A stretch of DNA of 64,000 nt, taken from Echiichthys vipera. Lineage: Eukaryota > Chordata > Actinopteri > Perciformes > Trachinidae. The stretch is taken from positions 11,729,051 to 11,793,050 of the forward strand of contig OY829657.1 of assembly GCA_963691815.1 (NCBI GenBank). The letters are read 5' to 3'. The notes beneath the pieces are model-generated. The model did no database searches. It was given only the letters and a program-made list of their open reading frames with translations, and was not told the origin of the DNA. A program made the position numbers and the translations under genes. This document shows positions 53,426 to 64,000 of the stretch, one piece after another. Each line of letters starts with the position of its first letter. Within the stretch, counting starts at the first letter, position 1.

Positions 53426-56208
53426 TTAAACCGTTGTATTAACACTAGAAAAGGTTGAGCGTATGGAGGTCGTGTTGAGGGTCATTGTTCTGTTAGAGCT
53501 CCACTGCTTGAATAGCTCCCTACATTTCTTCTGGAAGTTTTTTCCTACAATAACATAGAGGATGGGGTTAAGAACACTGTTAAAGAAGGCGAAATACATG
53601 AAGATATGGCTGCAAATGTTTAGGGCTGCGATTAGGCTACACCCTGTTAGGACTTCAGCTAGTAGGAGTGTTTGTAGTATCATAACCAGGTTGTGTGGCA
53701 CCCAGCAGATCATAAATGCCAGGAGGACCGCAAGCACCAGAGTGGTGGCCTTCTGCTCTGTCTGCTCCTTCCTCTGGTTGTTTAAGCCCTCACTTAGCCG
53801 GTTTTTCAAAGCCTGAATAATCTTGAGAGTGCAGAAGGAAATAATAATTATGGGGATGACAAAGCTGAATGTTGTCAGAAACCCACCAAAAATCAGTCTG
53901 ACCTGTGTATTTGGGTAATCAAGAAAGCATAAATGAGTCTTTGGTCCATCAAAATATTTTACTTCCCTGTAGACGAGTGTGGGGACACTCAGGAGCAAGC
54001 CGAAACACCACACCAGCAGACAGCCCAGTTTTGCATATTTCGGCCTACGTATTCCTCCATGGGACAGCGGGTGCACCAGTGCCACATAACGATCTATGCT
54101 AATCATAACTAGGAAGTAGATGCTGCAGTAGGCGTTCATGTTGATAGAAAGGGTGACCAGTCGGCACAGGGGCTTAGTAAATGGCCAGTTGAATTTGTTG
54201 GCTGCATAGACAGCCCAAAAGGGCAAACAAGCCGTTAGGATGAGGTCAGCGGCAGCCATGTTGCTCAAGTAGATCTCAGCCACGGTGCAGGACTTCTTGT
54301 GGAAGCCGAAAACTATCAGGACAAACACATTGAACACTATTCCCAGCACAGCGACGATCAGGATATACACCGGCAGCACAGTACTGTGCCATTCCTGGGC
54401 TTTTACCTCAGGACATCGACCACTGGTGTTGTTTTGGTCTCCAAAAATAGCTGGGGTGCTGAAGTTAGTAGGGACACTGTGGAGAGTTAAAGGAAGACAA
54501 GACAAAAGATTAAAACAAAGACAATTCAAAGGTATCTTTTGTTATTATTACAATGTGGAATAATGAGATACACTGAACACTGAAATACAGAGTAATTCTG
54601 AGTTCATTCTTTCATCCGTGAAATATTTAATACAGAGAAACACAGTGAAAAAATGTTTCCCAAGTTTAATGCAGTTCCCATACATTTATTGGGAATTAAA
54701 AAAGGGTTGTAACATTTAGACTCAATATGAGGCAAACCACTGAGGAAGCTCTTCAAATAAGGTATGATGAGTTCTTATAAAACCCTGCAGGTAGAGACAT
54801 TTGCATGACTGGTTTGTGGTCCGGCGAGAGATTTCCAGGGTATGACCTTGTAAACGGGTAATATTGCCAGTGAATTTGCTGCTATTTAATGTTTTTGGAA
54901 AAAAAGGCATTGGAGTTAATTTTGTTACCTATTTTTATGTGAATTATTTTTATGTTATCAGAGCAACCCAACATGGATTTGATTGGTATAACCTAGAACG
55001 CACAAAAGAAAAAAAACTAAACAAGATTTGTGAAAAGTCATAAAAATGTAGATATCTGCTTTTGGAAATAAACTCTTTTCATTTGCAGTTTCTAATTCGT
55101 ACAACATTTGAAAGTAGATCATCAAATGATTTTGTTTTTAGGTCCCTTATGAGCCGATCATTTAAGTGCCGATACACTTAACAAATCGTTTTCATAAATT
55201 TCTAAAGGATTAATAAATGATTAGTTTGCTACTTGACTTATATTGACTTATACTCTCCTTTTACAGCTAAACCAAACACTAAAATGTGTTTCTGGAAGCA
55301 TTTGAGGTGAGAAATAGGCTTTACAGTTATAGAATCTGTTTGTTTGATTAATGATTAACGTGAAAGACTCATTGGCTCTGATTGGTTGTTTTCTGTGAGG
55401 TGCTGTAGAGTCTCACAGATGCCATTACGAGCACCAGGTGGAGACAGAGGAACATGATTTTTTTTTCACAGATTATCCGTCTCATATACTACTGTCAGAA
55501 TATAGGAACAGTTTCAGCAAAATATGATTTTTTATAAAAGTAGCTTTAATGTGCACATCACTTGCACCTGTTAAACTGTAGCCACTTTGAACTACTTTAT
55601 ATAGCCTACTGTATCTGCTGTTATCAGATAGCTTGTGGATGTCCTCCCACAGATCGATAAAGTTGTAGTTACAATTTTACATCATAATTTATTTGTTGAT
55701 TATACTTTGTATTATTAATCTGAATAAGCAATATAAGTGGAGCAGAAGTATAAATTAGGAGAATGTCCTTTAAATGCTTTCAGTTTCTCTAACTATTCTC
55801 TCTCTGTTTCTATATTGACATAGTACAAACTGTAATAGTTTCTTTAGTTTTAAACACTGGTCGTACCAGTCTAACTGTGTATCTAAACATCAGGGCTGAA
55901 TATCAGCAACATCCAGTGCTAAACATGTTGAGACAAATATAGTGAGATGGACTGTGATCTAGATGTAGACATGTTGGAACAGTGAATACTGGATTTTAAT
56001 CATTTTCTGTTTGAGATCCCTTTTTTGTAAAGGTGAGTTTTTTTAATTTTATAAATAACAACAACTGAAAAAATATTATTAAGCACAAAACATTACTCAT
56101 AGGACACTGTTAACAGCCCTTGTTAATGTTCTAACTATGAATAATAAACAGAAAAGTAATACACAAACCAAATAAAGCTTAAACATACCTTGTAGGCGGA
56201 AGGGCCAT
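53426..56208 (-). CDS. bdkrb1: Bradykinin receptor B1-like, two coding exons
   Basis: Exon 1 at 56189-56208 encodes MALPPT plus two bases of a Ser codon before a GTATGT donor. Exon 2 at 53426-54476 follows a strong acceptor (ACTCTCCACAG) and continues ..SVPTNFSTPAIFG in the same frame, giving 356 residues. This explains why the in-frame ATG at 54529, inside the intron, is not preferred. Receptor marks: NFST and NNTS glycosylation sites, SCTVAEIYLSN in TM2, FWAVYAANKFNWPF, DRYVALVHPL, the C-C disulfide pair (PLCRL / HLCFLD), MICWVPHN in TM6 and NSVLNPILYVIVGKNF in TM7. Kinin receptors couple kallikrein-derived peptides to Gq. Assignment to B1 rather than B2 rests on DRYxxLVHP and on being downstream of the B2-like gene, as in human. 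TM1-2 are quite B2-like, so the symbol is provisional. Confidence 0.85.
55360..55545. repeat. Probable dispersed teleost repeat in bdkrb1 intron
   Basis: GATTGGTTGTTTTCTGTGAG, GAGTCTCACAGATGCCATTA and TTTTTTTTCACAGATTATCC follow the order of a repeat I recall from other fish introns. Recognition from memory only. Confidence 0.35.
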
Positions 56209-56319
56209 TGTTCCCAAGTTAGTCCAGATATAATTATTCAGATACACAACACTGTTCCAGCACCTTCCTCTACTGCTCTTTGTCGGTCTCCGACTAACTC
56301 TATAAAGGAAAGGAGAAAG

Positions 56320-57600
56320 GAAAATGATGTCAGACAAAGTTCTAGTAATTATCATCTGGTGTGCTGTGTTGCCCCCTCCTTCATGCTGTCTCTCTTCTGT
56401 TTCTTCCCGATCCTCTATTAGCTTGCCATGCACAGCCTGCATATCTGTTTGCAATTTAGTTTGTGTCTACATAATTCATGTATTTTATTATGATCTCAGA
56501 GATGTTAAGTTTTAGCATCATAGCTTAGATCAAGATTGCCTGGATGTTGAAATTTCTTGACAATGTTGAGTGGCATTAAAAATGACTGTCTCCCTATAAG
56601 TGCCATACTGTCATTGTAGAAGATGCTATTAACAATTCAGTAGAGATACCCAGGACATATTTAAAAGCAAGCTTTTGGAACAGGGTTAGAGTTTTGTTTT
56701 CAAGTGAACAAGCTCTTCTAGAGGGAAGCAGCTGTTTGTATGAGTGAACCAACCGTTGCCAGAATAACATTCCTTTCCATCATTAGCAGTGACTGCTTTG
56801 CTGGCAGAACTCTCATTTGGTATTTTCCATGCAACCCAGTCCCCAGTCACCACCGAATGTGTTGCCATTGTACGTGTAGCCTAGTGGAAAATAATATGTT
56901 CACACTAAAGCCACTAGAGGACACTGTTCCTTTTCAGCTAACCTCATATCGTTAAGGTCCGGTCTAGATGGTAACCCAAATTTGTGAAGGTTAGACTGCA
57001 TTGCCGTCACTTTGTTTTCAAAAGTGGTGGGGCCACTTTTTGTCACATAAAAAAACAAACAAACTATTTCACCATGTCGCGTCTCCCCATAACATTCTTG
57101 AAACAGTCATCCAACATTATAATCCATACTTATGTCCCTTTGGAGCACGTCATTCTATCCCTTTAGTTTTTTCTTTAGCATGTTTAAGTTAACTGTAACG
57201 TCTCTTCTGTCCTTTTGTCACACTGCCGCTATCCAGTTCACATGCTCATGTAAGTAACAGGACTCATCACCTCTTATCAATAAATTGTCACTTGTCATCA
57301 TTGTCACATGCTATTTTTCAGAACATTTTTAACAAATTCTACAAATAAAAAGTGCAAAGGAATTGGGACAAAATTGGCCTTTTCCAAAAGTGTTGGGGAC
57401 ATCTCCCCAGCATCCCCCGCGTAAATGACAACTATGTTAGATGGTAACTGTTGGAATATAAATCTAATGGTTAAATGAGTCCTGCGAGAGTTTTTGCAAG
57501 TTTTCCTGTTGTTAAAAGTTTTCTTCAAGATTAGTTTTACGATAAAACTTCAGCTGACGTCGATCTTAGAGTGTACGGTTATCGTCTAGGTAGTATTTTC
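56320..57600. other. Region upstream of bdkrb1, no gene seen
   Basis: Should contain the bdkrb1 promoter. No TATA box at an obvious distance and no exon recognised. Confidence 0.4.
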
Positions 57601-57605
57601 ATATG

Positions 57606-58125
57606 GCCTTGTGAGACCATCCTGATCTTGCGAGTTCCATTATATTTTACTCGCAGTCTGGTAATGTGCGACAGAGAAAATTTGGAGATGTTTGCCAAGC
57701 GAACGACCATTCAGCATTGGTTTTGAGGTGGATTTAAGTGTGACGAAAGAAGAAGCGACTGTTCAGTGCAAAAAACATGGCGGCTTCTGTGGATGAGATG
57801 AGCTCAGCTATTGAGCAAGGCTCTCGCTAAAATTTTGGATGCTTCTGTTGGAATATGGACTGGACACCTGATATTGTGCCTTTTGATCAGTAAATATCCT
57901 TTACCGACATGTTGTTTACTTTCTGAGCTTTGCCTCAATGCTGTTAATACGTCATACGCTTTGTTGATATGATTGGTTGATTTGGTTTATCCAATCAGCA
58001 ACCAGTATTTTAGCCCCTTATTTAATACATCTACAAACATCTCCAAAGTTCCCTGATGGATATGCTGAGCACATGAGAATCATGCGAATCAATACACCTG
58101 GCAGAGTCAGGTTCATTTTCATTGA
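57606..58125. mobile_element. Possible non-autonomous element with degenerate inverted ends
   Basis: The left part (TTTGGAGATGTTT at about 57680) is mirrored at the right (AAACATCTCCAAA at about 58035), with weaker matching outward. The interior includes AACATGGCGGCTTCTGTGGA, which resembles a repeat I recall from other fish. There is no open frame of note. Confidence 0.35.
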
Positions 58126-61100
58126 CTGTATAAACATTTTCTTTTTAGGATTTTTGGATTGAGAAGTGCTGCAGAGGAGATATTGCGAGACAAAACATTA
58201 AGTGGAAAGCCTAACAGTGAAGTGGAGAGCCTTTGCCTCCAAGCAATTCACCATTTATTTTGAGGTTGTTTGCTTTTTTTTTTTTTTTTTTTTACAAATG
58301 GGTAAATACGCTTAAAATGTCATTTCTGTACCAAATGTTTGAAGAAAGTTCACTTAAGTGTTTGTTGATTTAGTCGCGTTGATGTTAACAGATTTCATCG
58401 TTATGCTTGAGAATGTTTAATATGTCTGTGCATGATACCAAAACTGATGATTTTTCGTTGTGTAGTGCACTGTGGGATTAATGGCTGCTGCCACATGTGC
58501 ACTGGAGTTTGCACAGATATAAGGCCTAGTGAGTATATTGAGATATACCGTGCAAGTTCACTGAAATTTACAAATGTTTCATTGGTATTGACTATGTGTT
58601 TTTGTTTATTTTCTTTTATTTTGCATTTACAGAAGAGTTGCCATTACAGTATGTACTGAAGTACTTTATGCACTGAACTATGAACTGAACTGACTTACAG
58701 ACTAAGGTCCAGCTTTGAGGCACTTTAAGTTACAATAGTAATCAAGTCACATTACTAAAGCGGTTGCAATTCATATGTAACTACGAAGAGTTGTAAAACC
58801 TTGGATGTTTGCACAGTAGGTTAAATTGAGTTGAGACTTTGTCTGAAATGTAAAGTTTATTGTGTAAGAAATACTTTAATATTTAATATTCCAAACGAAT
58901 GTAATATCACTTTCCCATTTAAAGAGTAGTCAGAAATAAAGCTCCCCAAATAGAGTTTTGTGTCTTGTGTCATTCATATTTCACCTGTCTACACATGTTT
59001 CAAAATGCTTCCATTGTGTGTTTCTGCAAAACCAAAGATAAGATTAATAAAAATGTCCTGAGCCTCAACCCGTTCACATTCTCTACTCGTCACATGCTGA
59101 CTCTTTTTGATGCTCCATGACAGTCGCAGTTTTAAACGTGACTAAAGATACATTTTAAATGACCAGATACAACAATTTTGTCCGTCGTGATATTGTTTGC
59201 AAGGCAATAAAATACGTAGCGAGTCTTTTGTACGGTGCAGTTAAATACAGTCAAAGTGTACAGAAAGATATGAATTTGTGTCAGGGGATGTGAATCACGC
59301 AAATATATGAAAACCTGCATCATTTGAATATTCGCTCGACTTAAAATATTTGATTCTACTCTATTCTGCTGATAGCATACTTTTAATGTTCCACTTTTCC
59401 ATAATATATACAGATTTAAGCCTTAGAAATGTCCAAAACGACAATACCTTAAGCTGGCATTACTGTACAAAAGCCCATTTGGTGAGCTTTGCAGGTCTTT
59501 CTCTCCTGATGGTTTTATTTTTCATAAATTCCCAAATGTCCCTTTATGTTTCTGTTAGATTGTTGGATTATCAACTTTTTTTTACTTACACTACTTTCAC
59601 TCAAACATGTAATCTCACATTAAGCACCCTTTTCTGCTTCCTGCTAGGGTTAGTCGAAATGCCTGTGGTGAAAAAATCCATAAACTAATTAATGAAACGC
59701 ATTATCTTCAATTTGCGGAAGTTAGTTGGAGCCAAGATAGCCTGAGTAACCTGAAACCCGTCCCACACTATATCCTGTCCAGCCTCTTCCTTCTTGGCAC
59801 AAAGGGACTTCATGGAAATCCACATCACAACACAGAAACTTCTCTGTATACTCCTAAATGCAAGAACAGATGTTTCTTTTTCCCTCAAAGCAGAAGTGAA
59901 GCACAAAACATGGACCTTCCCTCTGCAAAATACATTTGAGTTATTGTCCGAGAATCTGGAATGAAAGGTACAGCAAGCTAGGGAAATTGGATTACCACAA
60001 CAATGCTTGGGCCTAAACAATATTAAATGAGGGCAAACCAAAGCATCACAGTAATTAACTGTAATCGCTCATGTAATTGGATTTTGATAATAGGCCTCTG
60101 GAAATGGATGTCAATTCGGAACAACAGAACAAAGGGCTGACAGATGTTACAGGTGAATTTAACTTCTTTTTTTTTTTTTACTACTGCTGCAAAATGCCAA
60201 ACCTTATCTTTTTAGTTAGTCCAAGACATTTCAGTTAGTATGATAACTTGTTGATTATTTTTGTAGGTAACCTGTTAGATAGAAGTTAGTGAGTTCTGGG
60301 AGTTAGTGATGCATGGTGCTTTATTAAAAGTCAGGGAATCAACAAAAACCATTGGCATTCTTGCAGGGTTTGGATTTGCAACCATATTGATCCTTGGCCT
60401 GTTTAACTTTACCGGTGGGCGGGTCTGTTTTCTTGGTTGCGATGGTAGGCCTTTTCATGGCACTGGGTTGAAATATATCATGGATGCTGTCGGCTGCCTG
60501 CACTCACAGCAGCCCCCTCTTTTAATTTAATATTTATTCGCTGCCCACTTGCACACTTCTGAGGATGTGAGCAAAGATAATATATAAAATGGATAATAGA
60601 AAGCGTGAAGACAGTGCACGATGCCAGCGGCCTTGCAAAACATAAAACATTGCCCGCAAACCACCGTACCAGTTTATGAACCAAACTTTTTCTTGTAGCT
60701 CTTCAGCAGCACCACCACTCGCTAGTCCAATTTGCTGTGAAGAGCCCCAGACCTAGCATGTGAGGGGGCAGATAGGATTGTCCATTGAGTTAATATTATA
60801 AGAATTAGAATTAATATTAATGAAGTAACCACTTTCTATGCCCAAATGTTACTAGTGACCCATTATGTTTTTTATCATTTAAATATCGTAAATATACAAA
60901 GCCTACGATTGAAATGGAATAGGATATAAGTAATATGAAAAAAGCCTGCATGTTTTGCCATTTGGAAATTTAAATTGTTTCAGTCAATTTTGAGTCAGTT
61001 TGTGTTGTGATAAAGGCTACTGTTGTTACCTGTTCTAATAAATCTTTATTGTGAAGCAAGACATATTTTCAATGAATTGGAAATGATGATATTTTCAAAA

Positions 61101-61940
61101 AAATACACTGAATTACAAGGGTGAAGAAAACAGTGCACTATTGCAGACTTACAGTATATACTAAGGTTTTAATAACATTATTACTAGTTTAACTTTAGTT
61201 TGATGAGTTGGCTGGAAATTCCAGGCTAAAAAAAATGCAGGTTGCATGCTGTCACTGGTACATAATCTGTGGGTACTTGCCATAGAAAGACATGCTTGGG
61301 CAAGCACTGCAGGTAAGAATTAACATTAACAAGCCAGCTTGGCAAATGGAAACATTACATTATTATTGGGGGGATCGGCAATGAGCAATGATGCCACATG
61401 TGTTTCATGTGGTCAGAAGTTACTGCGTGCCGTTTATACCTTCACCTTCCACGTCTGCAATGTTGCACGGCCATGATTCTAAAGTAGCCTAGAAAGGACG
61501 CACCCTTACATCACCTACAGCTTATGCCCTTTGTCATGTGTTTGCATTCATGTTTTTATTGTTTACTATAGTACTTCAAGTGTTCAGTTGAATCAATTAC
61601 ACAAAGCATTCCAGTTAGACAAAAAAATCGTAAAGAATAAGTAAAAAGTGTTAATACTGCATAAATATTGTTTTTTACTAAATATCTTTTTGTACATGTC
61701 AAGAAATACTGTACAAGGAGAATTAGGAATGTGAATGCTAAGTCTGTCATGTTAGCCAGCGCTATGAGAGACTCATGGTTTGTGTAATCAGTTCAATGAA
61801 ACAGATTCAGATACATATTGTGCATCTCTGCAGAGCAAGAAATAACTGTCTTTATGGGTGCTATAAACATAAATCTAATTCCATTTCTTCTACAGATTAG
61901 AAGCCAATATCTTTTGTTGTATCCATTATTTCTATAAAGC
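58126..61940. other. Intergenic stretch between the two kinin receptor genes, no gene seen
   Basis: Contains a poly(T) run at 58274-58293. A minus-strand open frame at 59685-60041 has no recognisable content. The far right part (from about 61860) is bdkrb2 3' flank that is duplicated near 52800-52985. Confidence 0.45.
58274..58293. repeat. Poly(T) tract
   Basis: Twenty consecutive T. It could be the reverse poly(A) tail of a retrocopy, but no retrocopy was recognised beside it. Confidence 0.9.
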
Positions 61941-61942
61941 CC

Positions 61943-61948
61943 TTTATT
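61943..61948 (-). terminator. bdkrb2: Candidate poly(A) signal of bdkrb2
   Basis: AATAAA on the minus strand about 130 bases past the bdkrb2 stop codon. Confidence 0.4.
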
Positions 61949-62079
61949 AAACATCCTCTGAAAGTGCTGTTAAACTATGTAACAGCATTATTGTTGCGTT
62001 AAGTCTCATGAAATAACTAAGACTCATATCCTGTAGATTGTTTTCTTATTTCCATAAGCGGTAATGGAAGTGGAGGAAG

Positions 62080-63575
62080 TCATATGTTATCCTTTGCATT
62101 AACAATGACCACAGTCTTAATTTGCTCCATTCTGTTAATGTAAGTGGATACAACAGAGCGTTGATATGTAGTCATATCTGATCCTCTGCGCTGAAGTCTG
62201 GTCCTCCTGTAGATGGAGCTAACTTTCCTCCTAAAGTACTGCCCTGAGAAGACATATAGCAGTGGGTTCAGGGCACTGTTCACAAAGGCCAGGTACACTG
62301 AAACCTGACCTCCTATATCGAGAGTGTGGGACCACAGCTCCTCGTCCAGCACCTGGACATCACAGAGTGTGTCGAGGAACGTGAAGACCTGGAAAGGACC
62401 CCAACACAGTAAGAATAGTAGTGTTACAGCGTACACTAATACTGTGGCTTTTTTGTCATTAGTGTCATGAAAAGCAAACCTCTCCTTCCTCTGAACCAAA
62501 GCCATGATTATGTTTCCACTGCTGAAAACAATGACCAGAACAGGGAGTACAAAGCCCACCGCATTCATCACAATCTGATGGGCCAACTTCCAAGAGCTGT
62601 CATGACTATAATCCAGTATACAGGAAGTCGTCTCCAACTCCTTGATGAATTTCACCTTTCTGTGAACAACTGTTGGTATGCTCAGTAGGACTCCTAGCAA
62701 CCAAAGGATGAAGCAGATTACTTTGGCATACACCGTCCGTCTGAGCCACCTGGCCTTCATTGTCTTCACAAGTGCCAGGTAACGGTCAACACTAATCATT
62801 ACCAGGGTGTAGATGCTGGTGTAGAAATTGATGAGGATGACTGAGTTGACCAGTTTGCATAAAGCATCTCCGTACGGCCAGTTAAAGTTGTTGAGGATGT
62901 TCATTGCCCAGAAGGGAAGGCCACACAGGAGAATAAAGTCAGCCAGGGCAAGGTTGCTCAGGTAGATCTCTGCTACAGTCAGTCGATCCTTGTGGATGAA
63001 GAACACCCCTAGGACTAAACTGTTAAAGAGAAGGCCTAATATGGATATTGTGAAGATGTACGGGGGGACGATTGTGTAGATGAGCTCCCATTCTACAGAG
63101 GTTGGAGACTCTGATGGACTGGATGACAGGGACCCACTGCTGTTTTCAGACCACAGTGTAGATACAAGTGTCACTGGCTCCATGGGCTAGGAAACAAAAT
63201 AATTGTACATAACTCAACAGTAAAGTGCTGTTATTTGCTTGAAAACACATTATGCTATGTTACTACTGTGCCAGAGATTAAAAATACATTTTAGGTTAAT
63301 CATTTTTAGTTTATGCACAATAAAACAAATACAACATGTTGTAAAATACATATATGATAAAAGTGTTGCCAACATGATGACATGTTTGTTCAGTTAGGCA
63401 GCTTTAGTGTTGAGGAAAACAAGGATCCACACATTTACAAGATTAACATATATTTGCCAAAATAACTACCTTACTTTATATCAAGCTAAACATTTAGACT
63501 GTTTAGCACTTTAAAGTATGGACATTAAAAAGAAAAATAGGACAGAAAATGAGAAATTCTTACCGCACGTTCCAT
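62080..63575 (-). CDS. bdkrb2: Bradykinin receptor B2-like, two coding exons
   Basis: The main exon 62080-63186 follows a TTTCCTAG acceptor. A 12-base coding exon at 63564-63575 (ATG GAA CGT GCG, donor GTAAGA) joins in frame to give MERAPMEPVTL.., 372 residues. The downstream ATG at 63181-63183 would give a protein five residues shorter. Marks: an NSSGS glycosylation site, LTVAEIYLSNLALADFILLC in TM2, FWAMNILNNFNWPYGDALC, SVDRYLALVKTM at the end of TM3 (typical of B2), the disulfide partner in TSCILDY, LLCWGPFQVFTFLDTL in TM6 and NSALNPLLYVFSG in TM7. B2 receptors bind bradykinin constitutively and signal through Gq/calcium. The C-tail is Ser/Thr- and Arg-rich with no cysteine, so the palmitoylation site known in mammalian B2 is not seen. 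It is transcribed in the same direction and upstream of the B1-like gene, as in human. Confidence 0.9.
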
Positions 63576-63705
63576 GAAAGTGTTCCTGCTATGGTCAAAA
63601 TGCTAATGATAAAAGGCACGTCTGTAAAAGGGCTCATGTGTGTACACTGAGCTTCTCGTAAGAGTACACAGAAAGTCAGAGGAGAGGACTGCTTTGAGCG
63701 TTTTT

Positions 63706-63713
63706 GTATATAG
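63706..63713 (-). promoter_or_regulatory. bdkrb2: Possible TATA box of bdkrb2
   Basis: CTATATAC on the minus strand about 130 bases upstream of the proposed first-exon ATG. The spacing would place the transcription start at about 63680. Sequence match only. Confidence 0.3.
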
Positions 63714-63719
63714 TTGCAT

Positions 63720-64000
63720 TCTTCCACACCCTTTGCCAAGGAGTTCAATATATCAACTTGTTTATACGCGTCACAATTTGGTCTGTGCAAATATTAGAGA
63801 CGATCTGAATGATGTGTTGCAGCAAGTAGTTGGCTTCTTTAGCACTACTTCAGACTATTAAGAAAATATAAAGAAAGAAAGCATTGCTTTATCATAACTA
63901 ATGATGCATTTTAATTATGTTATTATTTTTATTACTTTGCAAGTAAAACTTACTGATACTGACAGTGTTTTCATTACAACATTCTTGGTTCAAAGGGAAG
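63720..64000. other. Upstream flank of bdkrb2, nothing recognised
   Basis: AT-rich DNA to the window edge, with no exon or repeat identified. Confidence 0.4.

Noticed and set aside
54477..54529. Upstream ATG extending the bdkrb1 main exon (MNCLCFNLLS...)
   Set aside because: A strong acceptor ends at 54477 and a separate first exon at 56189-56208 joins in exact frame, so this stretch is read as intron.
59685..60041. Minus-strand open frame of 118 codons
   Set aside because: No motif, membrane segment or splice context was recognised, and no neighbour evidence; most likely chance.

Overview
The window is vertebrate nuclear DNA, almost certainly from a ray-finned (teleost, probably percomorph) fish. 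Coding sequence sits in short exons with GT-AG introns. There are long AT-rich introns, (GA)n and (CA)n microsatellites, and several repeat types typical of fish genomes. There are no operons, ribosome binding sites or CRISPR arrays. Orthologies were assigned by reading translated exons against remembered mammalian proteins; no database search was run.

Layout. At 1-5778 (minus) lie the N-terminal exons of ptpn21, encoding the FERM part of a cytosolic tyrosine phosphatase; the gene runs off the left edge. At 8361-13590 (minus) is a complete 12-exon spata7, a ciliary/photoreceptor protein. At 19081-35041 (plus) is a complete 7-exon kcnk10, the TREK-2 two-pore potassium channel, with an intron 2 of about 8 kb full of mobile-element debris. 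From 45574 to 63575, all on the minus strand, is a cluster of four class A GPCR genes: gpr65, a second proton-sensing-family receptor, a bradykinin B1-like receptor and a bradykinin B2-like receptor. Between the second and third lies a decayed copy of the 3' half of a bradykinin receptor (about 52985-53292). The duplicated segment seems to continue into the 3' flank.

ptpn21, spata7, kcnk10 and gpr65 reproduce the gene neighbourhood of human chromosome 14q31. The bradykinin receptor pair is, as I recall, several megabases away in human, so the compact arrangement is a fish or rearranged state. Functionally the right two thirds combine an acid-, stretch- and lipid-gated K+ channel with acid-sensing and kinin receptors. 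These are all plausible parts of inflammation or nociception signalling, but linkage alone does not prove co-regulation.

Most notable observations: (1) the bradykinin receptor pseudogene; (2) the two neighbouring proton-sensor paralogues have each lost a different conserved proton-sensing residue (V155 in gpr65, Q245 in the paralogue); (3) an isoleucine in the second selectivity filter of kcnk10 (GIGD); (4) three in-frame AUGs in good context in kcnk10 exon 2; (5) tiny first coding exons for both bradykinin receptors and for spata7.
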